DNA from: Wolbachia endosymbiont of Mansonella ozzardi
Lineage (GTDB): Bacteria > Pseudomonadota > Alphaproteobacteria > Rickettsiales > Anaplasmataceae
Direction: 5' to 3'
DNA length: 13,326 nt
Assembly (NCBI RefSeq): GCF_020278625.1
Contig: NZ_JADAKK010000029.1
Span: forward strand, 1 to 13,326
Shown here: positions 1 to 7,700 of the stretch, piece by piece
Position numbering within the stretch: position 1 is the stretch's first letter
How the letters are laid out: the number at the start of each line of letters is the position of its first letter
The notes under the pieces: model-generated
Database searches by the model: none
The model's input: only the letters and a program-made list of their open reading frames with translations
What the model was told of the DNA's origin: nothing
Made by a program: the position numbers and the translations under genes

Positions 1-8
1 TTAGACAG

Positions 9-42
9 TAGATCCTAGTATCAACTGCTGGGATAACAAGAA
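9..42. repeat. Degenerate Wolbachia-type palindromic repeat
   Basis: On the minus strand this reads as TTATCCCAGCAGTTGATACT followed by AGGATCTA. The outer arms ATCC/GGAT and inner arms AGT/ACT can pair around a short loop. The same skeleton (GTCATCCCAG, a variable core, then GGATC) occurs twice inside addA at about 5081-5111 and 7619-7652. This copy lies outside any gene I can support and looks decayed. Family membership is inferred from the shared motif. Confidence 0.5.
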
Positions 43-169
43 AAGGCTACTTGGTGACAGGAGGAAAAGTTCTGGGATGGCAGGAGAATGAACTACTTAG
101 AGCACCTTTGGAGGCTCAACACGATACTCATACAACTTACGTGGTGCTTGAAATGCAAGAACTTTTAAG

Positions 170-204
170 AGAAAAAGAGGCGGACCCAGTCTACCTCTTT
201 GTTT
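170..204 (-). terminator. Hairpin terminator after the 208-residue membrane protein gene
   Basis: A 7-bp stem, AAAGAGG (174-180) with CCTCTTT (194-200), encloses a further GAC/GTC pairing (183-185 with 189-191) around a 3-base loop. On the minus strand the stem is followed by TTTTTCTC, as expected of a rho-independent terminator, about 20 bases after the stop codon of the gene at 222-848. The plus-strand side is also T-rich (TTTGTTTTA), so it may work in both directions. Confidence 0.65.
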
Positions 205-221
205 TACTTAAGCTATACTAC

Positions 222-848
222 TTATTGTTTTTGCCCTTGTCCTTGTCCAGCAGGTGTAACAGAAAGAAGTTTACCCAAATAAGTGCTAACCTCTTTAGCA
301 CCTTCTTTATTTAAGCCTAATTCTTCCGATGGCTTATTACTTGTTGAAACATATTCACCCTTATTGTTTTTCACTTCTAGTGAATCTATTTTGAAGAGTA
401 AAGTATTACCTAGCTCTTTGGTAGGCTTATCACCAACAACAACACGGTAGCTCTTATCTCCTAAGTTGAAGCCTATATAATATTGACCTTGTTTCACATT
501 ACCTTGTTCATCTTTAACTTGGTTATCTTTCTTCATTTCCCCATATACATCTCTTCTTACTAATAGCCCATCCTGAGTAACCTTCGAAGCTTTCTCTTCA
601 GATATTTCGTTATTTTTGCTAATGGCATATACTGCTAAGCCAATTAGTGCAACAGCAACAGTTGCTAGTATACCTATTCCAAGTGGTGTAGCTGCAAAAA
701 CTACAAGTGGAGCTAAAACTGAATATGAAGGTGCCCAATATGGTGACGAAAGTGCTACTGCTGCGCCTGCGATATACAGAGAAGTAAGTGCAACAAGTGC
801 AGTGTTTGTTGTATGGAATTGACCATGGTGGTTTTTAAAAATTGGCAT
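222..848 (-). CDS. Hypothetical membrane protein, 208 aa
   Basis: I do not recognise the family. The protein has a short polar N-terminus, then a strongly hydrophobic region: a likely membrane helix at about residues 17-33, a hydrophobic stretch at 42-53, and a second helix at about 56-76. A long charged, Lys/Glu/Asn-rich domain follows (77-208) and ends in a Gln/Gly-rich tail, GQGQGQKQ. I see no signal-peptidase site, enzyme motif or repeat domain, so a membrane-anchored protein with a soluble C-terminal domain is the most that can be said. The ATG at 848 is preceded by AAAGAGG five to six bases upstream, a good ribosome binding site. A promoter at 884-911 and a terminator at 170-204 frame it as a single-gene transcription unit. 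It sits downstream of dut on the same strand, and its length is close to that of the repaired pseudogene at 10994-11598. Confidence 0.75.
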   Translation of the reverse strand: MPIFKNHHGQFHTTNTALVALTSLYIAGAAVALSSPYWAPSYSVLAPLVVFAATPLGIGILATVAVALIGLAVYAISKNNEISEEKASKVTQDGLLVRRDVYGEMKKDNQVKDEQGNVKQGQYYIGFNLGDKSYRVVVGDKPTKELGNTLLFKIDSLEVKNNKGEYVSTSNKPSEELGLNKEGAKEVSTYLGKLLSVTPAGQGQGQKQ

Positions 849-883
849 AACTACCTCTTTAATAAATTATTAATATACTTAAA

Positions 884-911
884 ATTGTATGTAAAAAATT
901 ACCTCGGTCAA
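884..911 (-). promoter_or_regulatory. Sigma-70 type promoter for the 208-aa gene
   Basis: On the minus strand, TTGACC (911-906) and TACAAT (889-884) are separated by 16 bases. They match the -35 and -10 consensus at five of six positions each. Transcription would start near 877, giving a leader of about 30 bases that contains the AGAGG ribosome binding site. The promoter lies in the gap after the dut stop codon, so the membrane protein gene need not depend on dut transcription. Confidence 0.55.
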
Positions 912-957
912 GAAATTTTTAACGTGAAAATCAACTAACAGATAGCGTTTGCATAAA

Positions 958-1419
958 CTACCTACCACTTGAACCAAAACCCCCAGCATTTCGGTTAGTT
1001 TCTTCTACATAGAATTCTTCTGTATTATCCCAAATCACCTGAGGCACGGAATTAATAAGGATCTGTGCTATTCTATCTCCCTTTTTTATCTCATATGGTT
1101 GATTGCTGAGATTAATTAAGCAAACTTTAACCTCACCTCGATAATCAGAATCTATAGTGCCTGGAGAATTTAAAACAGTGATTCCATGTTTTGCAGCAAG
1201 ACCAGAACGCGGGCGGACTTGTCCCTCAAAACCACTTGATATTGCGATTATAATTCCAGTTGGAATGAGTAGCCTTTCAAGCGGATTTAAAATAACAGAG
1301 TCATTCAGTGCTGCATAAAGATCCATACCAGCGCTCTGTGTAGTTGCATAACAGGGAAGAGGCAAATCCTCTCCGTGTGACAATTTTTTTATCTCTACTT
1401 TTATGTTACTTCTTTGCAC
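958..1419 (-). CDS. dut: Deoxyuridine 5'-triphosphate nucleotidohydrolase (dUTPase)
   Basis: Homotrimeric dUTPase hydrolyses dUTP to dUMP and pyrophosphate, keeping uracil out of DNA and supplying dUMP for thymidylate synthesis. All five family motifs are present in order: AGMDLYA (30-36), RPRSGLA (69-75), GTIDSDYRGEV (87-97, with the catalytic Asp at 90), GDRIAQILI (114-122) and NAGGFGSSGR (144-153). The 153-residue length is normal. I chose the GTG at 1419. The frame extends to a TTG at 1431, but the strong extended -10 element at 1439-1447 would place the transcript start at about 1432, leaving no leader for the TTG. Neither start has a clear Shine-Dalgarno sequence. Motif V has Asn where many homologues have Arg or Gly before the GGFGS core; this is unlikely to matter. 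holA lies 128 bp or more upstream on the same strand. Confidence 0.95.
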   Translation of the reverse strand: MQRSNIKVEIKKLSHGEDLPLPCYATTQSAGMDLYAALNDSVILNPLERLLIPTGIIIAISSGFEGQVRPRSGLAAKHGITVLNSPGTIDSDYRGEVKVCLINLSNQPYEIKKGDRIAQILINSVPQVIWDNTEEFYVEETNRNAGGFGSSGR

Positions 1420-1438
1420 TTTATCTATCAAAGCTTAA

Positions 1439-1447
1439 ATTATAGCA
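1439..1447 (-). promoter_or_regulatory. Extended -10 promoter element for dut
   Basis: The minus strand reads TGCTATAAT, a perfect TATAAT with the upstream TG of an extended -10 promoter. No good -35 is found at 17 bases (TTTTAC), which fits extended -10 promoters. The predicted start near 1432 lies just before the dut coding region and favours the GTG start at 1419 over the TTG at 1431. Confidence 0.5.
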
Positions 1448-1559
1448 CGTAAATTGTATTAGTAAAAGTGATAAATCATAAACAACATCTTTTAGTGCTT
1501 GACATGAGAGCTACAATTTGTGAGCAATCTCCACAGGAAAATATTTTAACTCTAATATC

Positions 1560-2558
1560 TCAAGTGTCGGCCATTTGCAGTGCATATTGAAAGATCATTT
1601 TATGGTCTAAATCAGTTTTTTTACAGATGACCTCTAATCTTATCAATCTTTCTAAGATCCTCCTAAGTTCTAAAAGTTGAAAATTTTTCAAATGAAGCTT
1701 GAAATTCTGCAACTGCTTGAAGAACAATGGGGGGCTCAGCTGATCAATTGCAGCTTGCTCGCTCATTCCGCTTTGTATCGACAGCAAAACGTTTTCAAGG
1801 CGCAGGAAATAATTTGATATAATACGAATTAACGCTATTGGTGAAAAATTCTCCTGTAATATCAGTGTATCGGAAATTTTGATAAAACTTGCCATATCTT
1901 TATTTGCTATAGCAAAGCACAGGTTATCAAGTGTAACATAATCATTGCTAGAGGCTGAAAGGCACAGTTCTACATCATCAAGTTTAAGATCCTTTCTCTC
2001 CCCCAGATACAAAACTAATTTCTCAAGTTCTGAGTATATAGGTAGCTTGCTATGATTAAAGTAAGATTGCAAATGGTAAATTACTTCACTTGTGCATTTT
2101 ACGTCATTTTGTTTCAAGTAACTGGATACAATGTTGTAAAGATTACTGCTACTATCTTTATAGAAAGCAATTACGCCAAAAATTTTTGAGCTTTCCATAT
2201 AACTTTTAGTTGCAGAACTATATGGTAGATCATTTGCTATCATCATTACGTAATGATCATTTGTATTATGATCCAATACATTTTTTAACTCTTTAGATAT
2301 ACTCCCACTTACATTTATCAGCTTAACTAATTTCTTGTTAGCAAATATCGAAACGTTTGCTAACTCAGAAAGTAATAAACCAGGTGACTTATTCACTGTT
2401 GCAAAGTCCATTACTTGAACTGAATACTCATCTAAACCGGCAATTACCTCCTGTGCGAAAAAATCAATTCTACTATTATCGCTTCCATGAATTAACACAC
2501 CACTTAAAGTATCAGGTTTCTCTAGAAATTTTTTGATCTTAGATGGTGTAACTTTCAT
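1560..2558 (-). CDS. holA: DNA polymerase III subunit delta
   Basis: The delta subunit is the wrench of the clamp loader: it binds the beta sliding clamp and opens it so that it can be loaded on primed DNA. The 332-residue protein is close to the usual 330-345. The N-terminus has the family pattern GVLIHGSDNSRIDFFAQEVI, the degenerate ATPase-like opening of HolA. The middle (about 150-215) has the YHLQSYFNHSKLPIYSELEK helix pattern of the lid domain. The C-terminal third is the helical collar, with ALIRIISNYFLRLENVLL and a final LDHKMIFQYALQMADT. There is no Walker A motif, as expected for delta. The ATG at 2558 follows a weak AGTGAG. It lies 79 bp downstream of the permease gene on the same strand, so it may be co-transcribed from the ispE promoter. 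The assignment rests on domain pattern and length. Confidence 0.85.
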   Translation of the reverse strand: MKVTPSKIKKFLEKPDTLSGVLIHGSDNSRIDFFAQEVIAGLDEYSVQVMDFATVNKSPGLLLSELANVSIFANKKLVKLINVSGSISKELKNVLDHNTNDHYVMMIANDLPYSSATKSYMESSKIFGVIAFYKDSSSNLYNIVSSYLKQNDVKCTSEVIYHLQSYFNHSKLPIYSELEKLVLYLGERKDLKLDDVELCLSASSNDYVTLDNLCFAIANKDMASFIKISDTLILQENFSPIALIRIISNYFLRLENVLLSIQSGMSEQAAIDQLSPPLFFKQLQNFKLHLKNFQLLELRRILERLIRLEVICKKTDLDHKMIFQYALQMADT

Positions 2559-2637
2559 GCATACTCACTTCATGATTAGCGTTTCTACAACAATGTTCTA
2601 AAGTAGTTGTATCACATAATTACTAGACCGTTAACAC

Positions 2638-3456
2638 CTAGAGTGGAGCTAAGCTTTTATTTAATATTAACTTCATAAAATAAGCGACAATTAAGTATGC
2701 AGCTGCAATAAGTATAATTGCAGGCCCTGTTAATAAATCAAAGCTTGCAGATAATATAAGACCTGATATTCCAGAGACCACAGAAAAAACCGTTGCAATG
2801 ATAACCATCTGCACTGGAGTTTTTGAGATAAGCCTTGCAGATGCAGCCGGTATTAACAAAAATGCAGCAATGAGTAATATTCCTATTAGTTGAGCAGAAA
2901 CTGCTATAAATATGGCGAGGGTAATTAAAAACTCTAACCTGACCAAATTTACGTTAACCTTTTCAACTATTGCCAAATCTTGGTTGATTGAAATTATTAG
3001 CCAGTAGCGCCATCTAAATGCTAATATCAAAACAACCACTACTGAAGTTAAAAAAATCAATACTATGTCACCCTGCTCCAGTGTTAATATGTCGCCAAAT
3101 AGCGAGCTAATAATGCTGCTATTTTTTGATGGAAGAAAGGACATCAGTATTAGACTTGATGATAAAACTACGTTAGTAACGATATTTAATATCGTATCAA
3201 CAGAATACAATCTATCAAAATTGAGGGAAAGCAGTATTGCAAAGGCAATTGCTATAAACATTATGCTGATTGAGGGAGTGGTTCTGAAAATTAAAGCCAG
3301 TGCAACGCCAAGCAACGAAGAATGAGACAAGCTATCACCTAGATACGACAATCTCTGCCATATCATAAATGACCCTAACGCACCTGTTACGAGGCCAATT
3401 ATAACTATCGCAATCAGGCTATTGATAAAAAAGTCCTGTGTAAACATTTCAGGCAT
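2638..3456 (-). CDS. znuB: Metal ABC transporter permease (ABC-3 family, ZnuB-like)
   Basis: This is the integral membrane subunit of a zinc/manganese-type ABC importer; it works with an ATPase (ZnuC-like) and a periplasmic metal-binding protein (ZnuA-like), neither of which is in this window. The 272-residue protein is almost entirely hydrophobic, with about eight helices. Family signatures are seen at the start (GALGSFMIWQRLSYLGDSLSHSSLLGVAL, residues about 25-53) and near 190-208 (GILLIAAFLLIPAASARLI), the latter being the region that contacts the ATPase. The start ATG at 3456 lies one base after the stop codon of the upstream Mth938-like gene, so translation is probably coupled. A second ATG three codons later is possible. 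The metal specificity (Zn, Mn or Fe) cannot be read from the sequence; the gene symbol is by family. Confidence 0.88.
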   Translation of the reverse strand: MPEMFTQDFFINSLIAIVIIGLVTGALGSFMIWQRLSYLGDSLSHSSLLGVALALIFRTTPSISIMFIAIAFAILLSLNFDRLYSVDTILNIVTNVVLSSSLILMSFLPSKNSSIISSLFGDILTLEQGDIVLIFLTSVVVVLILAFRWRYWLIISINQDLAIVEKVNVNLVRLEFLITLAIFIAVSAQLIGILLIAAFLLIPAASARLISKTPVQMVIIATVFSVVSGISGLILSASFDLLTGPAIILIAAAYLIVAYFMKLILNKSLAPL

Positions 3457-3457
3457 G

Positions 3458-3757
3458 CTATATGGCCCTTAAGTAAGTGATAACAAACCTGTCTTCGGAT
3501 ATCAGGATGTTATGGGTTCTGCATGCAGAACCTATTGTCATAAATTCAAAACTTAAACCTTTTTGTTCCATAAGATATGATTTCAATGAGGTATTTAATA
3601 CGTTGCGTGCTTTACCGGTACCTATCAACAAAATTTCTATTTCCTCTGTTAAAAAAGATTTAAAATGCTCCTTACTATTTATATCACTTTCTTTTAGTTC
3701 AATCACCTTTTCAAGAAAAATTATAATTGAGCCGTGATATTCTTGATCATTCACCAA
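3458..3757 (-). CDS. Mth938/NDUFAF3-like domain protein (DUF498); true start probably upstream
   Basis: The C-terminal part, SACRTHNILISEDRFVITYL, carries the signature of the Mth938-like family, which includes the mitochondrial complex I assembly factor NDUFAF3. The bacterial members have no proven biochemical role. The coordinates start at a TTG (3757), immediately followed by a GTG, with AAAGGA upstream. However, the open frame continues upstream to the ispE stop codon at 3827-3829, and that extension encodes TGSYGKGKF running into LVNDQEYHGS. This matches the family's usual N-terminal pattern (YG.G.F.V.G....GS). The real protein therefore probably begins 20 or so residues earlier, at a non-standard codon: ATT at 3814, ATA at 3817 or ATT at 3823. 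The gene shares ispE's reading frame, separated from it by a single TGA, and is followed after one base by the permease gene. Confidence 0.8.
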   Translation of the reverse strand: MVNDQEYHGSIIIFLEKVIELKESDINSKEHFKSFLTEEIEILLIGTGKARNVLNTSLKSYLMEQKGLSFEFMTIGSACRTHNILISEDRFVITYLRAI

Positions 3758-3826
3758 AAATTTTCCTTTCCCGTAACTGCCTGTAAAGTTTTTATTCGTA
3801 GAAACTAAAGGAATTATACCAATAAA

Positions 3827-4693
3827 TCAAGTTATCAATTGAGTGTCACATACCCACCATTCTGGCTGCTTTTCTCTAATATTTGCTGTGGCAGCTTTTG
3901 CGTTCTCTTCGTTGTCGAACATCCCAAAGCACGCTACACCGCTGCCTGACATGCGAGACAATATAGAGCCTTTTTGTGACTCTAGTGCTAATATCACATC
4001 TTCAATTTCAGGTATAAGACTTACTACTATCTCTTGAAGATCGTTTTTCGTTTCTTTGAGAAGCTTCAGCAGATCCTTTTCAGCATCATCGCTCCATTCA
4101 ATTGGTTTTGAGAAATCCCCTTTATATTTAGAAAATACCTCTGGTGTGCTCAAGAACTTTTTTTTCGGTTTCACAAGTACTATGTTTGTGGGTAGAGAGA
4201 GTTTTTTTATGGGACACAACTCTTCACCAATACCTCTAACCAAAACTGGCTTACTATCTATACTTGCAGGAACGTCAGCACCAACGCTCAAAGCTATTTC
4301 ATTTAAGATTGATCTATCAATTTTCCATAACTTCCCTAGTGTACGTATTATAGCTCCAGCATCTGATGAGCCACTACCCAAACCTGCAGCAATTGGTATA
4401 TTTTTCACAACCTTTACAATTATTTTAGTTCGCACAGGAGCATATCTAAGCAATAGATTAACTGCTCTCATTACAGTGTTGTACCTGTTATTTATTCTAA
4501 GTTCGGAATTTACAAATTCAACTATAGAGTTGTCGTATCTGAAATCCTTTTCACCTACCTTTATTTCCAAAAAATTGGAAAGATTGGCAAAAACAAATAA
4601 GCCTTCAATTAAGTGATACCCTATTTCTTCTTTTCCTACAACATGCAAAAAAAGGTTAATCTTTGCATGACCCTTTACACAAAAACTTTTCAT
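3827..4693 (-). CDS. ispE: 4-diphosphocytidyl-2-C-methyl-D-erythritol kinase
   Basis: IspE phosphorylates 4-diphosphocytidyl-2-C-methylerythritol with ATP, the fourth step of the MEP route to isopentenyl diphosphate, which feeds quinones, undecaprenyl phosphate and tRNA modification. It is a GHMP-family kinase of 288 residues, a normal length. Seen in order: GHAKINLFLHV with the conserved Lys at 11, the GYH substrate-binding element at 25-27, the ATP-binding loop PIAAGLGSGSSDAG (100-113), GADVP with the catalytic Asp at 140, and the C-terminal glycine loop MSGSGVACFG. The ATG at 4693 follows GAAG about seven bases upstream, and a good promoter lies at 4723-4751. It heads a minus-strand cluster with the Mth938-like and permease genes and probably holA. 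Confidence 0.95.
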   Translation of the reverse strand: MKSFCVKGHAKINLFLHVVGKEEIGYHLIEGLFVFANLSNFLEIKVGEKDFRYDNSIVEFVNSELRINNRYNTVMRAVNLLLRYAPVRTKIIVKVVKNIPIAAGLGSGSSDAGAIIRTLGKLWKIDRSILNEIALSVGADVPASIDSKPVLVRGIGEELCPIKKLSLPTNIVLVKPKKKFLSTPEVFSKYKGDFSKPIEWSDDAEKDLLKLLKETKNDLQEIVVSLIPEIEDVILALESQKGSILSRMSGSGVACFGMFDNEENAKAATANIREKQPEWWVCDTQLIT

Positions 4694-4722
4694 TTGTATA
4701 TCTTCACTAATACTACTTTCAC

Positions 4723-4751
4723 ATTATATTTTGTAATGCCATTTTATTCAA
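4723..4751 (-). promoter_or_regulatory. Sigma-70 type promoter for ispE and its operon
   Basis: On the minus strand, TTGAAT (4751-4746) and a perfect TATAAT (4728-4723) are 17 bases apart, the ideal spacing. Transcription would start near 4716, leaving a 23-base leader before the ispE ATG at 4693. The site overlaps the weaker predicted addA promoter on the other strand, so the two genes may compete for polymerase. Confidence 0.6.
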
Positions 4752-4760
4752 ATTTTATAC
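4731..4760 (+). promoter_or_regulatory. Possible weak promoter for addA
   Basis: TTGTAA (4731-4736) and TTATAC (4755-4760) are 18 bases apart, upstream of the addA ATG at 4777. The matches to consensus are modest and the resulting leader would be only about 10 bases, with no Shine-Dalgarno sequence. Included because addA needs a promoter in this 83-bp divergent gap. Confidence 0.25.
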
Positions 4761-4776
4761 GATTTTTACATTTTTG

Positions 4777-7700
4777 ATGAGATTAAATGCAATCAATCCT
4801 AGCCTCTCTGTATGGGTAAACGCATCTGCTGGTACAGGCAAGACAAAAATCTTAATAGATAGAGTATTAAGACTTTTATTGGAAAACAAAAGGAATATTC
4901 TCTGCTTAACATTTACCAATGCTGCAGCAAACGAGATGGAAAGTCGCATTCACAGTACACTCAGTAAGTGGGCAATATGCTCAGGGGATGTGTTGGCAGC
5001 AGACTTAGAGCAATTGGGTCTCTCTTTGGTGTCATCCCACACGTCATATCATCCTTCAGCATCATCCCAGCACCCCCATTTGTCATCCCAGTGCTCAACA
5101 TTAGGATCTAGAGAAAACGAAGGTCAAGCAAGAAGGCTTTTCTCTGAACTGGAAAATCTTGGTTTGACTATACAGACCATACATGCTTTTTGTTACAAAT
5201 TGATTTCTAGCTTTCCTGTGGAAGCTGGTGTCGCTCCAGATTGTACGCTGAGCGAATGCAAAGAATTACATTCCATCGTATTTGACAAAACGCTTCATGA
5301 CAAAACTGTGCAGGATGATATTAACCTTATCGCGTCCGAGGTTGATGAAAACAAACTACGCGACCTGCTTTATACTTTATGCGTAAGAAGACCGTTGTTG
5401 TTAGATGATTTGAAGTATATCAAAGATAAACTGAGTGCCCCAGATGAAATTCATGGGTTACAGAGTGAAACGGTTGAGCACGTGAAAAGGTTAGCTGAAA
5501 TACTAAGCGAGGGAAGCAAAAGAGATCAAAGTTACAGTACAATGCTCTACAATTGGTGTAACTCATCTGTCATTCTAGCGCGTGAAGCTGAAGTCTGGAA
5601 AAAAAGAAATATGGATCCCATTGTCAAGCAATGGGATAAAACCAATATAGAAAACCTAACCAAAGTATTTCTAAAACCAGAATCAAACGAAAAAAAAAGC
5701 ATATCGTCCATCATAACAAAGGGTACTTTGGAAAAATTCGGAGATGCAGAACAGATCATAGAAAATATTCAAAATGTAGTATTTACTCATGTGAGAGGTG
5801 TGCATTCTTATCAAATATTCAAGAGAACCAGTAGTTTACTCAAAATATTTAAAGTGTACGTTGATCTATACAATGATGAAAAATCAAAGAAAGCACTGAT
5901 TGACTACAATGATATAATCCATTTAGCAACAAATCTTCTCGGCAACCAGGATTATAAAGATTGGGTATTGTTTAACTTAGATCAAAAAATAGACCACATT
6001 CTTGTTGATGAGGCGCAAGACAATAGCATCAGTCAGTGGAAAATTATAACAAATCTCTGTGATGAATTTTTTACTGGTGGTGGTGAAAAGCGAACCTTGT
6101 TTGTTGTTGGTGACGTAAAACAATCTATTTACAGGTTTCAAGGGGCAAACCCTCACCTATTCAATTATATGCAACAATACTTTCACACAAAAACCGGCGG
6201 CAGAGACTGGATATCGTGTCAACTCGAAAAATCATTTCGCTCCACTCCACACATTCTAGCACTTGTAGACAGATTATTTAACAACTTTCGTGAAGAGATA
6301 TCTTTTATCGATAGTGAAATAAAACATATTCCACATAGAGAAAACGATCAAGGATATATTGAAATTTGGCCGTTATTGCCAAGATGTAAAAAGGAAGAGC
6401 AGCAAGCCTTACAAATTCATTTAACACAGAAAAAAGATCATGTAATAGCAGAGCGATTACTCGCTCAGGCAATAGCCCACAAAGCTTACAATTGGTTAAA
6501 TGAAGGGCGAATTTTAGTTGCTAAAGACCGCCATATAGAACCAAGGGACATTATGATCCTGGTACGGCAGAGAAACGTGTTAGTTGACTACTTAATAAGT
6601 GAACTTAAAAAAGCAAACGTACCGGTTATAGGACGGGACTATTTTAGAATCATGGACTATATAGCTGTACAGGACTTGATAGCTTTGGCTGAATTTTTAC
6701 TCCTGTCAACAAACGATTTAGCTCTTGCAAATGTTTTAAAATCACCACTATTTAATTTCACTGAGGATGATTTATTCAATGTTGCATACAACCGTAAAGA
6801 ACAGTCGTTATGGGAAAGACTTCAGGATTATTGTGAGGTCATCTATAGTGAATTAAATTATCTCATTGACTTATCTCACACGGAGTCCTCCCTTACATTA
6901 TTCACGCATGTACTACGCACAGGTAAGAAGAAATTTGCTGCAAGGCTAGGTCTTGAGTGCTTTGAGATCTTAGATGAATTCATGAACCTTGTACTGCAAT
7001 TTGAGAACCCATCTCTTCAAGCATTTGTTCAGTGGATCAAGGAGAATAATCCGGAAATTAAAAATGATATGCAGTCAGAGCGCAATGCCGTACGAATAAT
7101 GACAATTCATAAATCAAAAGGTCTACAAGCTCCTGTAGTGTTTTTGGTTGATACAAACACAGTTCCGAGAAACAATAAAAGCATTGTTTTTGATGCAATG
7201 GAAAGACCATTTTGGTGTGGAAAAAATGACAACGCTTATTGTGATCAAGTGAAAAGAGAGAAAAAACTAGAGGATTATAATGAATATTTGCGTTTGCTAT
7301 ATGTAGCGCTCACGCGTGCTGAAGATGAGTTATACATTATAGGTAAGGAGCCAATGCAAAAAGGCTCTTGGTATGATTTAATTACTAAGTATGGAGAACC
7401 ATATGAAAAGAAACAAGCAGACTTATGTCCAATATTTAAAGAAAAGATTGAAGTGCTGTGTGTAAATGCAAATTACCCCTCTGTTTATAAAAAACGTGAT
7501 TATTTTGATGTTCCAGTGATTTCGCCTCCACCAAACCTGTCTATGTCACCCCAGACATCTGAAAAAAAAGGAGAACCAGCATCAACTACTCACTCATTAT
7601 CCCAACCCCCCCCTCTGTTATTTCAGCACTTGATGCTGGAATCCAGTGAAAAAAAAGAATGGATCCCAGTGTCTGGCTACTTAGATGGCAAAAAAAGAAG

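Noticed and set aside
51..314. Plus-strand open frame at the window start (residues such as YLVTGGKVLGWQENELL)
   Set aside because: It begins inside the palindromic repeat, runs through a hairpin terminator and then antisense into the 208-residue gene. The first 50 or so residues might be a gene remnant, but nothing supports a product.
1504..1530. Imperfect palindrome GAGAGCT...GAGCAATCTC between holA and dut
   Set aside because: Needs several bulges to pair and has no T-run; too weak to call a terminator or operator.
4056..4616. 186-codon plus-strand frame inside ispE
   Set aside because: Antisense shadow of ispE, whose GHMP motifs are intact on the other strand.
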